Assembly: GCA_004292755.1 (NCBI GenBank)
Contig: RDXE01000024.1
Location: 1 to 64,000 of the forward strand
Source of the DNA: Alphaproteobacteria bacterium
GTDB lineage: Bacteria; Pseudomonadota; Alphaproteobacteria; Elsterales; Elsteraceae
Length of the DNA stretch: 64,000 bases
Reading direction: 5' to 3'
This document shows positions 46,438 through 55,132 of the stretch, piece by piece. The first letter of the stretch is position 1. Every line of letters begins with the position of its first letter. The notes under the pieces are model-generated. The model ran no database searches, was not told where the DNA came from, and saw only the letters and a program-made list of their open reading frames with translations. The position numbers were made by a program, and so were the translations under genes.

Positions 46438-47778
46438 ATGCGCGAAGGCAGCCTGGACGCACCGGTCCGTCATCCTCTCAACTGGCAGGACCCGGAATTC
46501 TACGACGAAGCCAAGCTGGATGAAGAACTCCGGCGCGTCTTCGACATCTGTCACGGGTGCCGACGCTGCTTTAACTTGTGTGACAGCTTCCCCAAGCTGT
46601 TCGACTTGGTGGACGAAGCTGGGGACGAAGAACTGGAAGCCGTGAGTTCGGACAAGTTTGGCACCGTCGTTGACGCCTGCACCTTGTGCGACTTGTGCTT
46701 CATGACCAAGTGCCCCTACGTCCCACCCCATGAATTCAACTTGGACTTCCCGCACCTGATGCTGCGCTACCGCGCCGTCGAGCGGAAGAAGGGCAAGACC
46801 GGTGGTCTGGCCGAGCAGTTGGTTGAAACCGATCGCAATGGCAAGCTGGCAGGACTGGTTGCACCACTCGCCAATTGGGCGTCGGACACCAACAATGGAA
46901 TGACCCGCGGCGTGCTGGAATCGGTGGCAGGGGTTCACCGCGAAGCGGCCCTGCCGAAATTCCACGGCAAGACTTTTGCCATGCGCGCGAAGTCGGACGG
47001 CATCACAGTCAACAGTGCGGCGCCCGCTGCTGGCAAGCGCAAGGCTGTGATCTATGCCACCTGCTTTGTGAACTACAACAATCCGTCCATTGGTGAGGCC
47101 GCCCGCCGGGTGCTGGCGCATAATGGCGTCGAGACCAAGGTGGTGTACCCCTCCTGCTGTGGCATGCCGCAGCTGGAACAGGGTGATGTTGCGCGGGTTG
47201 CCGCGACGGCCGCCAAAGTCGCGGCTGAAATGGAAGCCCATATCCGTGACGGGTGGGACATCATCGCGCTGGTGCCATCCTGCGCCCTGATGCTGAAGTT
47301 TGAATGGCCGTTGTTGGTACCCGACAACGCCCAAGTCAAAGCCCTGGCGCAATCCACCTTTGACATCAGTGAGTATGTTGTAGACATCTCCAAGCGTCAT
47401 GGCCTGGCCGATGGCCTTGTTGCCCTGGATGGTGGGGTCACCCTCCACATCGCCTGCCATGCGCGGGCCCAGAACATGGGCCAGAAGGCAGCCGAGATGC
47501 TGCGCCTCATTCCCGGTGCCACCGTTGGCGTGATCGAGCGGTGCTCGGGCCATGGCGGGTCCTGGGGGGTGATGAAGGACAATTTCGAAATCGCCCTCAA
47601 GGTTGGCAAGCCGGTCGCCAAGCAGGCGGCCCAGGCCAATCGCGCCTACATCGCGTCGGAGTGTCCACTGGCAGGTGAGCACATCATCCAGGGCATGCAG
47701 CGTCTGGATGGGGCAGCTCCCAGTGTCAGCCACTCTACCCATCCCATCGAACTGTTCGCCCGCGCCTACGGGCTGTGA
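46438..47778 (+). CDS. Fe-S protein with two 4Fe-4S motifs and CCG (heterodisulfide reductase-like) domains
   Basis: The 446-residue protein has ferredoxin-like motifs C38-x2-C41-x2-C44-x3-C48 (CHGCRRCFNLC) and C81-x2-C-x2-C-x4-C (CTLCDLCFMTKCP). It then has two CCG-type segments, one with YPSCCGMPQ and one with RCSGHGGSWG, as in GlpC and HdrB. The likely role is electron transfer or thiol/disulfide redox chemistry, perhaps feeding rubrerythrin. Lies between rbr and DUF3501 in a recurring gene order. Confidence 0.88.
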   Translation: MREGSLDAPVRHPLNWQDPEFYDEAKLDEELRRVFDICHGCRRCFNLCDSFPKLFDLVDEAGDEELEAVSSDKFGTVVDACTLCDLCFMTKCPYVPPHEFNLDFPHLMLRYRAVERKKGKTGGLAEQLVETDRNGKLAGLVAPLANWASDTNNGMTRGVLESVAGVHREAALPKFHGKTFAMRAKSDGITVNSAAPAAGKRKAVIYATCFVNYNNPSIGEAARRVLAHNGVETKVVYPSCCGMPQLEQGDVARVAATAAKVAAEMEAHIRDGWDIIALVPSCALMLKFEWPLLVPDNAQVKALAQSTFDISEYVVDISKRHGLADGLVALDGGVTLHIACHARAQNMGQKAAEMLRLIPGATVGVIERCSGHGGSWGVMKDNFEIALKVGKPVAKQAAQANRAYIASECPLAGEHIIQGMQRLDGAAPSVSHSTHPIELFARAYGL

Positions 47779-47788
47779 GAGGCACACG

Positions 47789-48385
47789 ATGATGTCAGCC
47801 GCAAAGCGTGAAATCACCCGCGCCGATATTCTGCCGATGGCAGAATACGGCAAGATCCGCACTGAGAAGCGCAAGGAATATGTGGCGCTGAAAAAGCAAC
47901 GCCGCATCGAAGTTGGCCCCTTTGCGACCGTCCTGTTTGAAAGCTACACCTCAATGTGGCTGCAAGTTCACGAGATGCTCTACATCGAAAAAGGTGGGGA
48001 GGAGCAGATCGAAGGTGAACTGGCAGCCTACAATCCAATGATCCCGAACGGGCGGGAATTGACCTGCACCGTGCTGTTCGAGATCGACGACCCGATCCGC
48101 CGCAAGAATGTGCTGGGCCGGATCGGCGGGGTTGAAGAGACCATGACGGTCAGCTTTGCGGGCGAGGTGGTCCGCGGCGTGCCGGAAGAGGACACCGACC
48201 GCACCTCGGGCGATGGCAAAGCCTCGTCGGTTCAATTCATCCACTTCCCGTTCACCGCAGCCCAGGCCGCGTTGTTCAAACAACCGGGGACACAGGTTCT
48301 GGTTGGTTTTACGCACGAGAATTACGGCCATATGGCAGTCATGCCAGAAGCGATGCGCGCCTCTTTGGCGTCTGACCTCGACTAG
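47789..48385 (+). CDS. DUF3501 family protein
   Basis: The 198-residue cytoplasmic protein has EITRADILPMAEYGKIRTEK, TVLFESYTSMWLQVHEMLYI and IEGELAAYNPMIPNGRELTC, which define the family. Its function is unknown, but it occurs with rubrerythrin and the Fe-S protein, here 10 bp behind the latter. The start ATG at 47789 or 47792 (ATGATG) are equally possible. Confidence 0.87.
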   Translation: MMSAAKREITRADILPMAEYGKIRTEKRKEYVALKKQRRIEVGPFATVLFESYTSMWLQVHEMLYIEKGGEEQIEGELAAYNPMIPNGRELTCTVLFEIDDPIRRKNVLGRIGGVEETMTVSFAGEVVRGVPEEDTDRTSGDGKASSVQFIHFPFTAAQAALFKQPGTQVLVGFTHENYGHMAVMPEAMRASLASDLD

Positions 48386-48436
48386 GCTGATCGCAGGATA
48401 GTTTTACTACCGCATGGTCTGGCCTAGTGTTGGGCC

Positions 48437-49888
48437 ATGCGGTGGATAGCTTTGATCGGCGCGCTGGTGTGGCTTGCAACAGCCACCAGCGCGCATGCCT
48501 TGTCAGTCGATGAGGCGCGGCACTTGGTGTCGCGCACCGGGTTCGGCGCCTCGGTGCAAGAGATCGAGGCGATGCGACCGCTGGATCGCGCCGCGGCCGT
48601 GGACCGGTTGATCTCAGGCCTGCGGTCAGTCCCGACGGTGCCACCGCCGGCGTTCGTCTCCGGTCCGCGGCCCGATTGGCCCGCCTTCTATCGCTCCCGC
48701 GATGAGGAGGTGCGCCGAACCTTCAATCGTGCGCGTGACGCAGAAGCTGCGCAGCTGAAGGCTTGGTGGTTGGCGGAGATGGCCGCCACCCCGTCGCCCT
48801 TGACGGAACGATTGGTGCTGTTCTGGCACAATCACTTCACCAGCTCGGTCGATAAGGTGCGGCATATCGATCTGCTGTTCCGGCAGAACCAATTGTTCCG
48901 CAGCCATGCTGCTGGGGATGTGCGGGCGCTGATGCACGCGATCCCCATTGACGCTGCGATGCTGCGCTATCTGGATGGCAATACCTCTCGCCGCGGGCGC
49001 CCGAACGAGAACTTTGCCCGCGAATGGTTCGAGCTGTTCACCCTGGGTGAGGGCGCCTACACCGAGGCGGACATCAAGGAGGCCGCACGGGCGTTCACCG
49101 GCTGGACAATCGAGGAAGCTACCGGCACGCCGCGTCTGCTGCGCAACCAGCATGACGACGGAGAGAAGCGGCTGTTTGGCCAGATCATTCCCGCTGGCCC
49201 CGACAGCCAGAGGGTGGTGGTGGACCTCACCTTGGCGCAGCCAGCCGCGGCCCGGTTCCTGGTTGGCAAGCTCTGGCGGGAGTTTGTTTCGCCCACGCCC
49301 GATCCCGCGACAGTTGAGCGCTTGGCCACGCGTCTGCGCCAGGATTGGCAGTTGGCGCCCGTGCTTCGCGCCTTGCTGCTGGATCCTGCCTTTTGGGCGG
49401 AGGAGACGCGCGGCAGCCTAATCAAAAGCCCGGTAGACCTGATCATCGGCACCATCCGCAGCTTGGAGTTGGTGACGCCAGACATGGCCGCCCTGGTCAC
49501 AGTCACCCGCCTGTTGGGCCAGGACCTGTTCAATCCGCCCAATGTGCGCGGTTGGCCAGGCCATGAGGCCTGGATCGGCACACAAACCCTGCTGGTGCGG
49601 CGCGATGCCCTGCAGCGCCTTGCGCGCGGCGAGGGGGTGCGTGGCGGTGGGGCAAACGAGGCGGGGATGATGGCGGGCGGCATGATGGCCGCTGGGGCCG
49701 CACCCGCTGCAGTTGCGTCTCTGCGAGGTCGAGCCGTTGGCGTCGCAGGGTGGTTGGCACTCTATCCTCGGTTGGGGGAGGAGCGGGCGGTGTTGCTGGC
49801 GGTGCCGCCGGTGGATCGCGCCGAGACTGGTGACCGCTTAGCGCGGGTGGAGCGCTGGATGCTCGACCCCGCCTATCACGTGAAGTAA
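48437..49888 (+). CDS. DUF1800 family protein
   Basis: The 483-residue protein begins with a signal peptide (MRWIALIGALVWLATATSAHA), followed by DUF1800 motifs: EARHLVSRTGFGAS, AWWLAEMAATPSPLTERLVL, FWHNHFTSSVDKV, ENFAREWFELFTLGEGAYTE and LFNPPNVRGWPGHEAWI. An exported protein of unknown function which nearly always precedes a DUF1501 gene, as here. It is 51 bp after DUF3501, so may belong to another unit. Confidence 0.9.
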   Translation: MRWIALIGALVWLATATSAHALSVDEARHLVSRTGFGASVQEIEAMRPLDRAAAVDRLISGLRSVPTVPPPAFVSGPRPDWPAFYRSRDEEVRRTFNRARDAEAAQLKAWWLAEMAATPSPLTERLVLFWHNHFTSSVDKVRHIDLLFRQNQLFRSHAAGDVRALMHAIPIDAAMLRYLDGNTSRRGRPNENFAREWFELFTLGEGAYTEADIKEAARAFTGWTIEEATGTPRLLRNQHDDGEKRLFGQIIPAGPDSQRVVVDLTLAQPAAARFLVGKLWREFVSPTPDPATVERLATRLRQDWQLAPVLRALLLDPAFWAEETRGSLIKSPVDLIIGTIRSLELVTPDMAALVTVTRLLGQDLFNPPNVRGWPGHEAWIGTQTLLVRRDALQRLARGEGVRGGGANEAGMMAGGMMAAGAAPAAVASLRGRAVGVAGWLALYPRLGEERAVLLAVPPVDRAETGDRLARVERWMLDPAYHVK

Positions 49889-49914
49889 CCGCGCCGCAGA
49901 GGGGGGACAGGAGC

Positions 49915-51129
49915 ATGGCGAGCGACCAACTGACGCGTCGGGTGATGGTCGCCCGGCTGGCAGGGCTTGGCCTTGCGGGGCTGCTGCCTGCTGCCTGTGC
50001 TACGCAGACTGCGGCCCCGCTGTCTGGATCCGTGGGCCAGCGCACGTTGGTGCTGGTGGAACTGACTGGTGGCAATGATGGGTTGAACACCATCATCCCG
50101 ATTGCCGATCCACTGTATCGCGCCATGCGGCCACGCCTCGCCATCTCGGCTGGCGATGCCATACCGCTGGCGGATGGTCTGGCGGCTCATCCGTCCCTGG
50201 CAGCTTTGATGCCTGCCTGGCGCGCGCGCGATTGCGCCGTGCTGCTGGGAGTTGGCTATCCGCAACCCAACCGGTCCCACTTCCGCGGCATTGAGATTTG
50301 GGATACGGCCTCGGACGCAGGTGAGATTCTGTCCGATGGCTGGGTCGCCCGCGCGCTCACCCAGCATCAGCGGCGGGCGATTGATGCCGTTGCTCTGGGT
50401 CGCCCGTATCTTGGCCCACTGCTGGGGCCCGACGTGGCAGTGGTCGCCCTTGCCAACCCCCAAGCGTTTGCGGCCAGTGCGCGCACCGTCTCGGTACCAG
50501 CAACCGAGGCCCATGCCACGCGTCCAGCCGCACTGGAGCATGTGGTGCGCACCCAGGCACGCTTGAGCGCAGCGGGTGCCACATTGCAGCAACGCCTGCA
50601 GGGCAGGCCCGCGCCTGAAGGCTTTCCGCGGACTGGGATCGGCGGGCAGATGGCCACCGCCGCGCGGCTGATCCTGGCGGGGATGGATGTGCCCGTGATC
50701 AAGGTCTCCCTCGGCAGCTTTGACACCCACGTGTTTCAGCGTGCCACCCACGCCCGGCTGCTGCGGGAGTTGGCAGAAGCACTGGCCGCCTTCCGAGACG
50801 CCATGATTACCGCCAACCGCTGGGATGATGTCCTGGTGCTGACCTACTCAGAATTTGGTCGCCGCCCGCAGGAGAATGGCGGGACGCCCGGCAATGCCGA
50901 CAGCCCCGGCACGGACCATGGCACCGCTGCGCCCCACTTCGCCCTGGGCGGTCGAGTGCGCGGCGGGTTGCTTGGCAGACAGCCTCCGCTGACTGATCTC
51001 GATGGTCAGGACCTGCGCTACACCCAGGACTTCCGCAGTATCTTCGCAACGCTGGCCCGCCGCTGGTGGGACATTTCCCCCGACCGCGTGGTCCGCGGCA
51101 GCTTCGACCCCGTCCCGCTGTTTGCGTGA
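49915..51129 (+). CDS. DUF1501 family protein with twin-arginine signal
   Basis: The 404-residue protein has a Tat-type start (TRRVMVARLAGLGLAGLLPA) followed by AAC, possibly a lipobox. The rest is alkaline-phosphatase/sulfatase-like: TLVLVELTGGNDGLNTIIPI, LGVGYPQPNRSHFRGIEIWD, VSLGSFDTHVFQR and LTYSEFGRRPQENGG, TDHGTAAPHFALGG (metal-binding Asp-His). Paired with DUF1800 (26 bp upstream). The substrate is unknown. Confidence 0.9.
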   Translation: MASDQLTRRVMVARLAGLGLAGLLPAACATQTAAPLSGSVGQRTLVLVELTGGNDGLNTIIPIADPLYRAMRPRLAISAGDAIPLADGLAAHPSLAALMPAWRARDCAVLLGVGYPQPNRSHFRGIEIWDTASDAGEILSDGWVARALTQHQRRAIDAVALGRPYLGPLLGPDVAVVALANPQAFAASARTVSVPATEAHATRPAALEHVVRTQARLSAAGATLQQRLQGRPAPEGFPRTGIGGQMATAARLILAGMDVPVIKVSLGSFDTHVFQRATHARLLRELAEALAAFRDAMITANRWDDVLVLTYSEFGRRPQENGGTPGNADSPGTDHGTAAPHFALGGRVRGGLLGRQPPLTDLDGQDLRYTQDFRSIFATLARRWWDISPDRVVRGSFDPVPLFA

Positions 51130-51143
51130 GGCTGGATAGGGGG

Positions 51144-51224
51144 CCCCAAAACGCAACGGGCGCGGCCAAATGGCCGCGGCGTTACCCCCAAAACGCAACG
51201 GGCGCGGCCAGAAGGCCGCGCCCG
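51144..51224. terminator. Two tandem 35-bp terminator-like repeats between convergent genes
   Basis: Copies at 51144-51178 and 51186-51220 begin ccccaaaacgcaacgggcg and differ at two bases. Each has a GGCC-rich stem; the second forms GGGCGCGGCC-agaa-GGCCGCGCCC (51200-51223). On the minus strand it is followed by a short T-run, so it fits termination of the gene at 51247. Confidence 0.75.
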
Positions 51225-51246
51225 GGCGTTCGGCGTGGGGCTTGGC

Positions 51247-51672
51247 TTACTCAGCCGCGACCGGCACGTCCATCCCAGCCTGCTGCTCCAGCTCAACTTC
51301 GCGAGCGATCAGCTTCAGGCAGGCGTTGAGCGCGCTGCGGAAGTTGCCGAGCACGAGGGCATCGCCGATTTCGGTCATGATCTCGACCATCGACGGCACG
51401 TTGGACTCGATGGCGAGGTTCATCAGGGTGAGGAAGGAGTCGCGCCACTTGGCCAGACCCTCGTCGCCCTCGATGTAGATGTTCATCACCACGTAGTAGA
51501 CCTTCATGGCGAAGGTTGCCGTGGCGTCGGAATTCACGATCTCGCTCTGGTGCAGCACGGCGCCTTGGCCGGTGCACTCCAGCGTGACCGCGGTGCCAGA
51601 GGTGTTCTTGACCATCATCTTGCCAATGAGCGCCTGCTCACCAGCCTTCAGCTCCACCGACTGCGTCTCCAT
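51247..51672 (-). CDS. FlbT-like flagellar regulator
   Basis: The 141-residue protein has an N-terminal strand-rich part (ELKAGEQALIGKMMVKNTSG, VLHQSEIV) followed by helices (MKVYYVVMNIYIEGD, GNFRSALNACLKLIAREVE). This order and the LKxGE..G start and KLIxxE end match FlbT, which represses flagellin translation in alphaproteobacteria. Identity is modest and no flagellar gene is near, so the assignment is by pattern. CCTGGAGG precedes the start. Confidence 0.55.
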   Translation of the reverse strand: METQSVELKAGEQALIGKMMVKNTSGTAVTLECTGQGAVLHQSEIVNSDATATFAMKVYYVVMNIYIEGDEGLAKWRDSFLTLMNLAIESNVPSMVEIMTEIGDALVLGNFRSALNACLKLIAREVELEQQAGMDVPVAAE

Positions 51673-51731
51673 GATCCCTCCAGGTGCGGGCGAGGTTGCG
51701 GAAGAGATTCTAACAGGTTACGCGGCGACTT

Positions 51732-53033
51732 TCACCTATTCTCTGAGAAAGCCCGTTCGATTAGCGTGGCAACCGAGCGATGGTGCGGTGCAAGATCGAA
51801 CAGACGCTCCAAATCATCCGCGCTCAAGTAGCGGCAGACCTCAGGATCTGCCAGCAATCGTGGTTTCAGGCTGCCGCCCTGTTGCCAAACCGCCATGGCG
51901 TTACGCTGCACTGCAGCATAGGCATCCTCCCGGCTCATCCCGGCCTGGGTGAGGGCCAGCAGCACCTGCTGGGAATGCACAAGACCACCCAGCGCATCCA
52001 GATTCGCCTGCATCCGTTCCGGATAGACCACCAGTTGGTCGACCACGCGGGCGAGGCGGGCGAGGGCGAAGTCAAGGGCAATCGTGGCGTCGGGGGCGAT
52101 CACCCGCTCCACCGAACTGTGGGAAATGTCGCGTTCGTGCCAAAGCGCCACATTCTCCATAGCAGGGGTGACCATGCCACGGATCAGGCGGGCAATGCCG
52201 GTCAGGTTCTCGGTCAGCACTGGGTTGCGCTTGTGCGGCATCGCCGAGGAGCCCTTCTGCCCCGGCGTGAAGTATTCTTCCGCCTCACGCACCTCGGTGC
52301 GTTGCAGGTGCCGGATTTCCACCGCCAACCGCTCAATGGAGGAGGCGATCACACCGAGTGCAGCGAAGTAGGCAGCATGGCGATCCCGCGGGATCACCTG
52401 GGTTGCCACGGGTTCCGGTCGCAGTCCCAGCTTGCCCGCCACATGGGCCTCAATCGACGGCGGTAGATGCGCGAAGGTGCCAACCGCGCCCGAAATCTTT
52501 GCGGTCGCAATCTCCTCGCGCGCTGCGACCAGACGACGCCGGTTGCGTGCGAATTCGGCGTAGTAGCCAGCCAGTTTCAGGCCAAAGGTCACCGGCTCGG
52601 CGTGAATGCCGTGGCTGCGACCGATGCACGGCGTGTCGGCATGTTCGACCGCACGACGCTTCAACGCGGCAAGCAGCTGATCCAGGTCTGCCAACAGCAA
52701 GTCCGTGGCTTGACACAGCTGGACGGCAAGACAGGTATCAAGCACGTCGGAAGACGTCATCCCCTGGTGCAGGAAGCGCGCCTCCGGGCCGACATGCTCT
52801 GACACCGAGGTGAGGAAGGCGATGACATCGTGCTTCACTTCCGCCTCTATGGCGTCAATGCGGGCAATGTCAAAGCCGCCCCGCGCGCGCACAGCCGCTG
52901 TGGTGCCAGCGGGAATGATGCCCTCGGCCTCCATGGCTTCGGCGGCCAGCGTTTCGATCTCAAGCCAAATCCGGAAGCGGTTGTCTGGCTCCCAGATCGC
53001 AGTCATCTCACGGCGGCTGTAGCGAGGGATCAT
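51732..53033 (-). CDS. purB: Adenylosuccinate lyase
   Basis: Purine synthesis: cleaves SAICAR and adenylosuccinate to fumarate plus product. The 433-residue protein begins MIPRYSRREMTAIWEPDNRF, has HQGMTSSDVLDTCLAVQL (catalytic His and TSSD), GRSHGIHAEPVTFGLKLA, and the signature GSSAMPHKRNP with the flexible loop. One of the fumarase/aspartase superfamily. Follows the NIPSNAP gene by 7 bp. Confidence 0.97.
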   Translation of the reverse strand: MIPRYSRREMTAIWEPDNRFRIWLEIETLAAEAMEAEGIIPAGTTAAVRARGGFDIARIDAIEAEVKHDVIAFLTSVSEHVGPEARFLHQGMTSSDVLDTCLAVQLCQATDLLLADLDQLLAALKRRAVEHADTPCIGRSHGIHAEPVTFGLKLAGYYAEFARNRRRLVAAREEIATAKISGAVGTFAHLPPSIEAHVAGKLGLRPEPVATQVIPRDRHAAYFAALGVIASSIERLAVEIRHLQRTEVREAEEYFTPGQKGSSAMPHKRNPVLTENLTGIARLIRGMVTPAMENVALWHERDISHSSVERVIAPDATIALDFALARLARVVDQLVVYPERMQANLDALGGLVHSQQVLLALTQAGMSREDAYAAVQRNAMAVWQQGGSLKPRLLADPEVCRYLSADDLERLFDLAPHHRSVATLIERAFSENR

Positions 53034-53040
53034 CAGCGTC

Positions 53041-53355
53041 TCAGCGGATCGGAGAAAAGGACGTGGGCAGCAGGATGCGGCTGGTCATCTCCTCCAGCAG
53101 TGGCAAAGCCTCGTCCAAATAGGCCTGCCACTCGGGCAGGGCGGCCAACTCGGCGCGCCGCCGTTCCCGCTCTGCATAGGAGTCATAGCCCCACAGATGC
53201 ACGATCCGGCTCAACCCACCAATGTCGGTGGTGAAGTGCCCAATCAGATTGCCCAGCACTGGAATCTGTACCGGCAACCCCTTGGTGCCGTGCAGGCGTA
53301 CGAACTCAGGCAACTTGCCCACCTTCACCCGGTAGTCGCGTTCTTCAATGATCAT
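53041..53355 (-). CDS. NIPSNAP family protein
   Basis: The 104-residue dimeric alpha/beta-barrel protein has EERDYRVKVGKLPEFVRL, GHFTTDIGGLSRIVHLWGYD (the H-x-W-x-Y motif), SYAERERRRAEL and EWQAYLDEALPLLEEM, all characteristic. No catalytic role is established. Same strand as purB (7 bp upstream of it), so probably cotranscribed. Confidence 0.9.
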   Translation of the reverse strand: MIIEERDYRVKVGKLPEFVRLHGTKGLPVQIPVLGNLIGHFTTDIGGLSRIVHLWGYDSYAERERRRAELAALPEWQAYLDEALPLLEEMTSRILLPTSFSPIR

Positions 53356-53373
53356 TGCCAGCTCCTCCGGGTT

Positions 53374-55032
53374 TTAGGCCGTCAAGTTGGTGTTAAACTG
53401 CAGACTGGAGACACCGAAGGAGGCTGCCGACGCACCACCAATTTCGACCAGATTGTAGGTCAGTCCATTGGCGCCGACGACCAGCACATTGGGGTCGTAG
53501 GCCATCATCAGTTTGGCTGCGTCAGTCTGGTAGATCACCAGCGCTGCAGTTGCGCCCGCGCCTGGCAGATTGTCGATGAAGTCATCGACATCGCCGATGG
53601 TGGTGAAGGTGCGGTGACGGATCACCAGGACATTGCCGCCCGTGATGTCGGTGGTGTTCGATGTCACCACTCTCTCGGCAAAGGTGCCACCAAACAGCGT
53701 GCTGGGGATTGAGAGGACGTCGTTCTGTGCGCTGTTGAAGTCGGTTATGACATCGGGTGTGTTGCCATTGACCCGCAGCGATGAAGTGTCGATCCAGAAT
53801 TGATCGGCGCCCAAGCCGCCGGTGAGGGTGTCGGCGCTGGAGTCGCTGCCGTATAGCGTGTCGTTGTCGTCGCCACCATCCAGCAGATCGCTGCCAGCTC
53901 CGCCATACAGTTGGTCGGCATCGGCGCCACCACGCAGCGTGTCGGCACCCGCGTCACCATTGAGGATATCACCGCCGGAGCCGCCTTCGAGGCGGTCTCC
54001 GTCATCACCACCGGAGAGGTTGTCCGCACCGCCACCGGCGTTGAGCGAGTCGGCACCAGCCCCGCCGAAGATCACATCGTTGTTGTCGCCACCATCCAGC
54101 GCGTCGGTGCCATCACCGCCATCGATGGTGTCGTCACCAGTGGAGCCGAAGATCGTGTCCGCACCAGCACCGCCATCGAAACGATCATTGCCGACGCCGC
54201 CATCCAGGCTGTCATTCCCAGCGCCGCCATCCAGGCGATCATTGCCAGCATCACCCTGAATGGTGTCGGCCCCGTCGGCGCCATCCAGCGTGTCGTCGCC
54301 ATCACCACCAAACAGCAAGTCGTCGCCGATCGAGCCATTCACGATGTCATTGCCAGCATTGCCCTGGACCGTGTCATTGCCCGACCCGCCACCGACGGAG
54401 TCACTGCCATCACCGCCCACCAGCGAATCATTGCCGGTGTTGCCTTCCATCACGTCAGCGCCGGCGCCACCCAGCAACGTGTCGTTGCCGTCGCCACCAT
54501 CGATCGTATCCCCGCCATCGCCGCCATCGATGAAGTCGGTGCCCGCCTCGCCCTGCAGCACGTCATCGCCCAGGAGGCCCAAGAGCGTGTCCGAGCCACC
54601 GCTGGCGTTGATCGTGTCGTTGAAGCTGGACCCGTTGTAGAGGTCGGCGTTTGCCGTGCCGTCATACCGCTCGCCCAGGACGGTGGAGGCGGGGAAGCTG
54701 CGGCCCTCGGCAATGCCAAAAAACTGATAGTGGGCCAGCGGGTTCACCCCGGCAGCGCGTACGTCCTGCTGGCGGTTCAAATAGACCCGCGTCGAAAAGA
54801 GGGCGCTGGGGTCGCGCGCCTCGCGCCAACCGAAGGTGTCGAAGTGCAGCAACGGCTCGATGTTCGCACGCGCGACGTCTTGGTTGGTTTGAAGATAGTA
54901 GTTGGTATCAAAGGTAGCGTTGGGATTGCGTCCCTCGCGCCAGCCAAAGGTGCGGAAGTGGGTTTCTGGATTGATGCCCGCCGCAACGACGTCGGGATTG
55001 TTCTGGCGATAGAAATTTGCGTCGAACGACAT
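53374..55032 (-). CDS. RTX calcium-binding protein with N-terminal NPDV-type repeats
   Basis: The 552-residue protein starts with three ~38-residue repeats of the pattern FDxxYYLxxNPDVxxA...HFxxFGWREGR (residues ~3-115), followed by ~25 RTX nonapeptides (GGxGxDxLx, residues ~135-400) that bind Ca2+ in a beta-roll, and a C-terminal domain with ITDFNSAQNDVLSI. The lack of a Sec signal and the RTX tail point to a type I secretion substrate; no ABC exporter genes are near. Strong GGAGGGG site. Confidence 0.9.
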   Translation of the reverse strand: MSFDANFYRQNNPDVVAAGINPETHFRTFGWREGRNPNATFDTNYYLQTNQDVARANIEPLLHFDTFGWREARDPSALFSTRVYLNRQQDVRAAGVNPLAHYQFFGIAEGRSFPASTVLGERYDGTANADLYNGSSFNDTINASGGSDTLLGLLGDDVLQGEAGTDFIDGGDGGDTIDGGDGNDTLLGGAGADVMEGNTGNDSLVGGDGSDSVGGGSGNDTVQGNAGNDIVNGSIGDDLLFGGDGDDTLDGADGADTIQGDAGNDRLDGGAGNDSLDGGVGNDRFDGGAGADTIFGSTGDDTIDGGDGTDALDGGDNNDVIFGGAGADSLNAGGGADNLSGGDDGDRLEGGSGGDILNGDAGADTLRGGADADQLYGGAGSDLLDGGDDNDTLYGSDSSADTLTGGLGADQFWIDTSSLRVNGNTPDVITDFNSAQNDVLSIPSTLFGGTFAERVVTSNTTDITGGNVLVIRHRTFTTIGDVDDFIDNLPGAGATAALVIYQTDAAKLMMAYDPNVLVVGANGLTYNLVEIGGASAASFGVSSLQFNTNLTA

Positions 55033-55132
55033 AGACCCCTCCTTCGGCGCAGGGGTGTCCCCGCGGCCAAACGCGCGTACACAGAGTCTATGGATGGTGA
55101 CAGCAAAGATAAAGCGTCTGCGACGCTCCGAC

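Noticed and set aside
45793-47907. 704-residue minus frame across rubrerythrin and the Fe-S gene
   Set aside because: Both plus-strand genes carry intact metal-binding motifs; the minus frame is a shadow.
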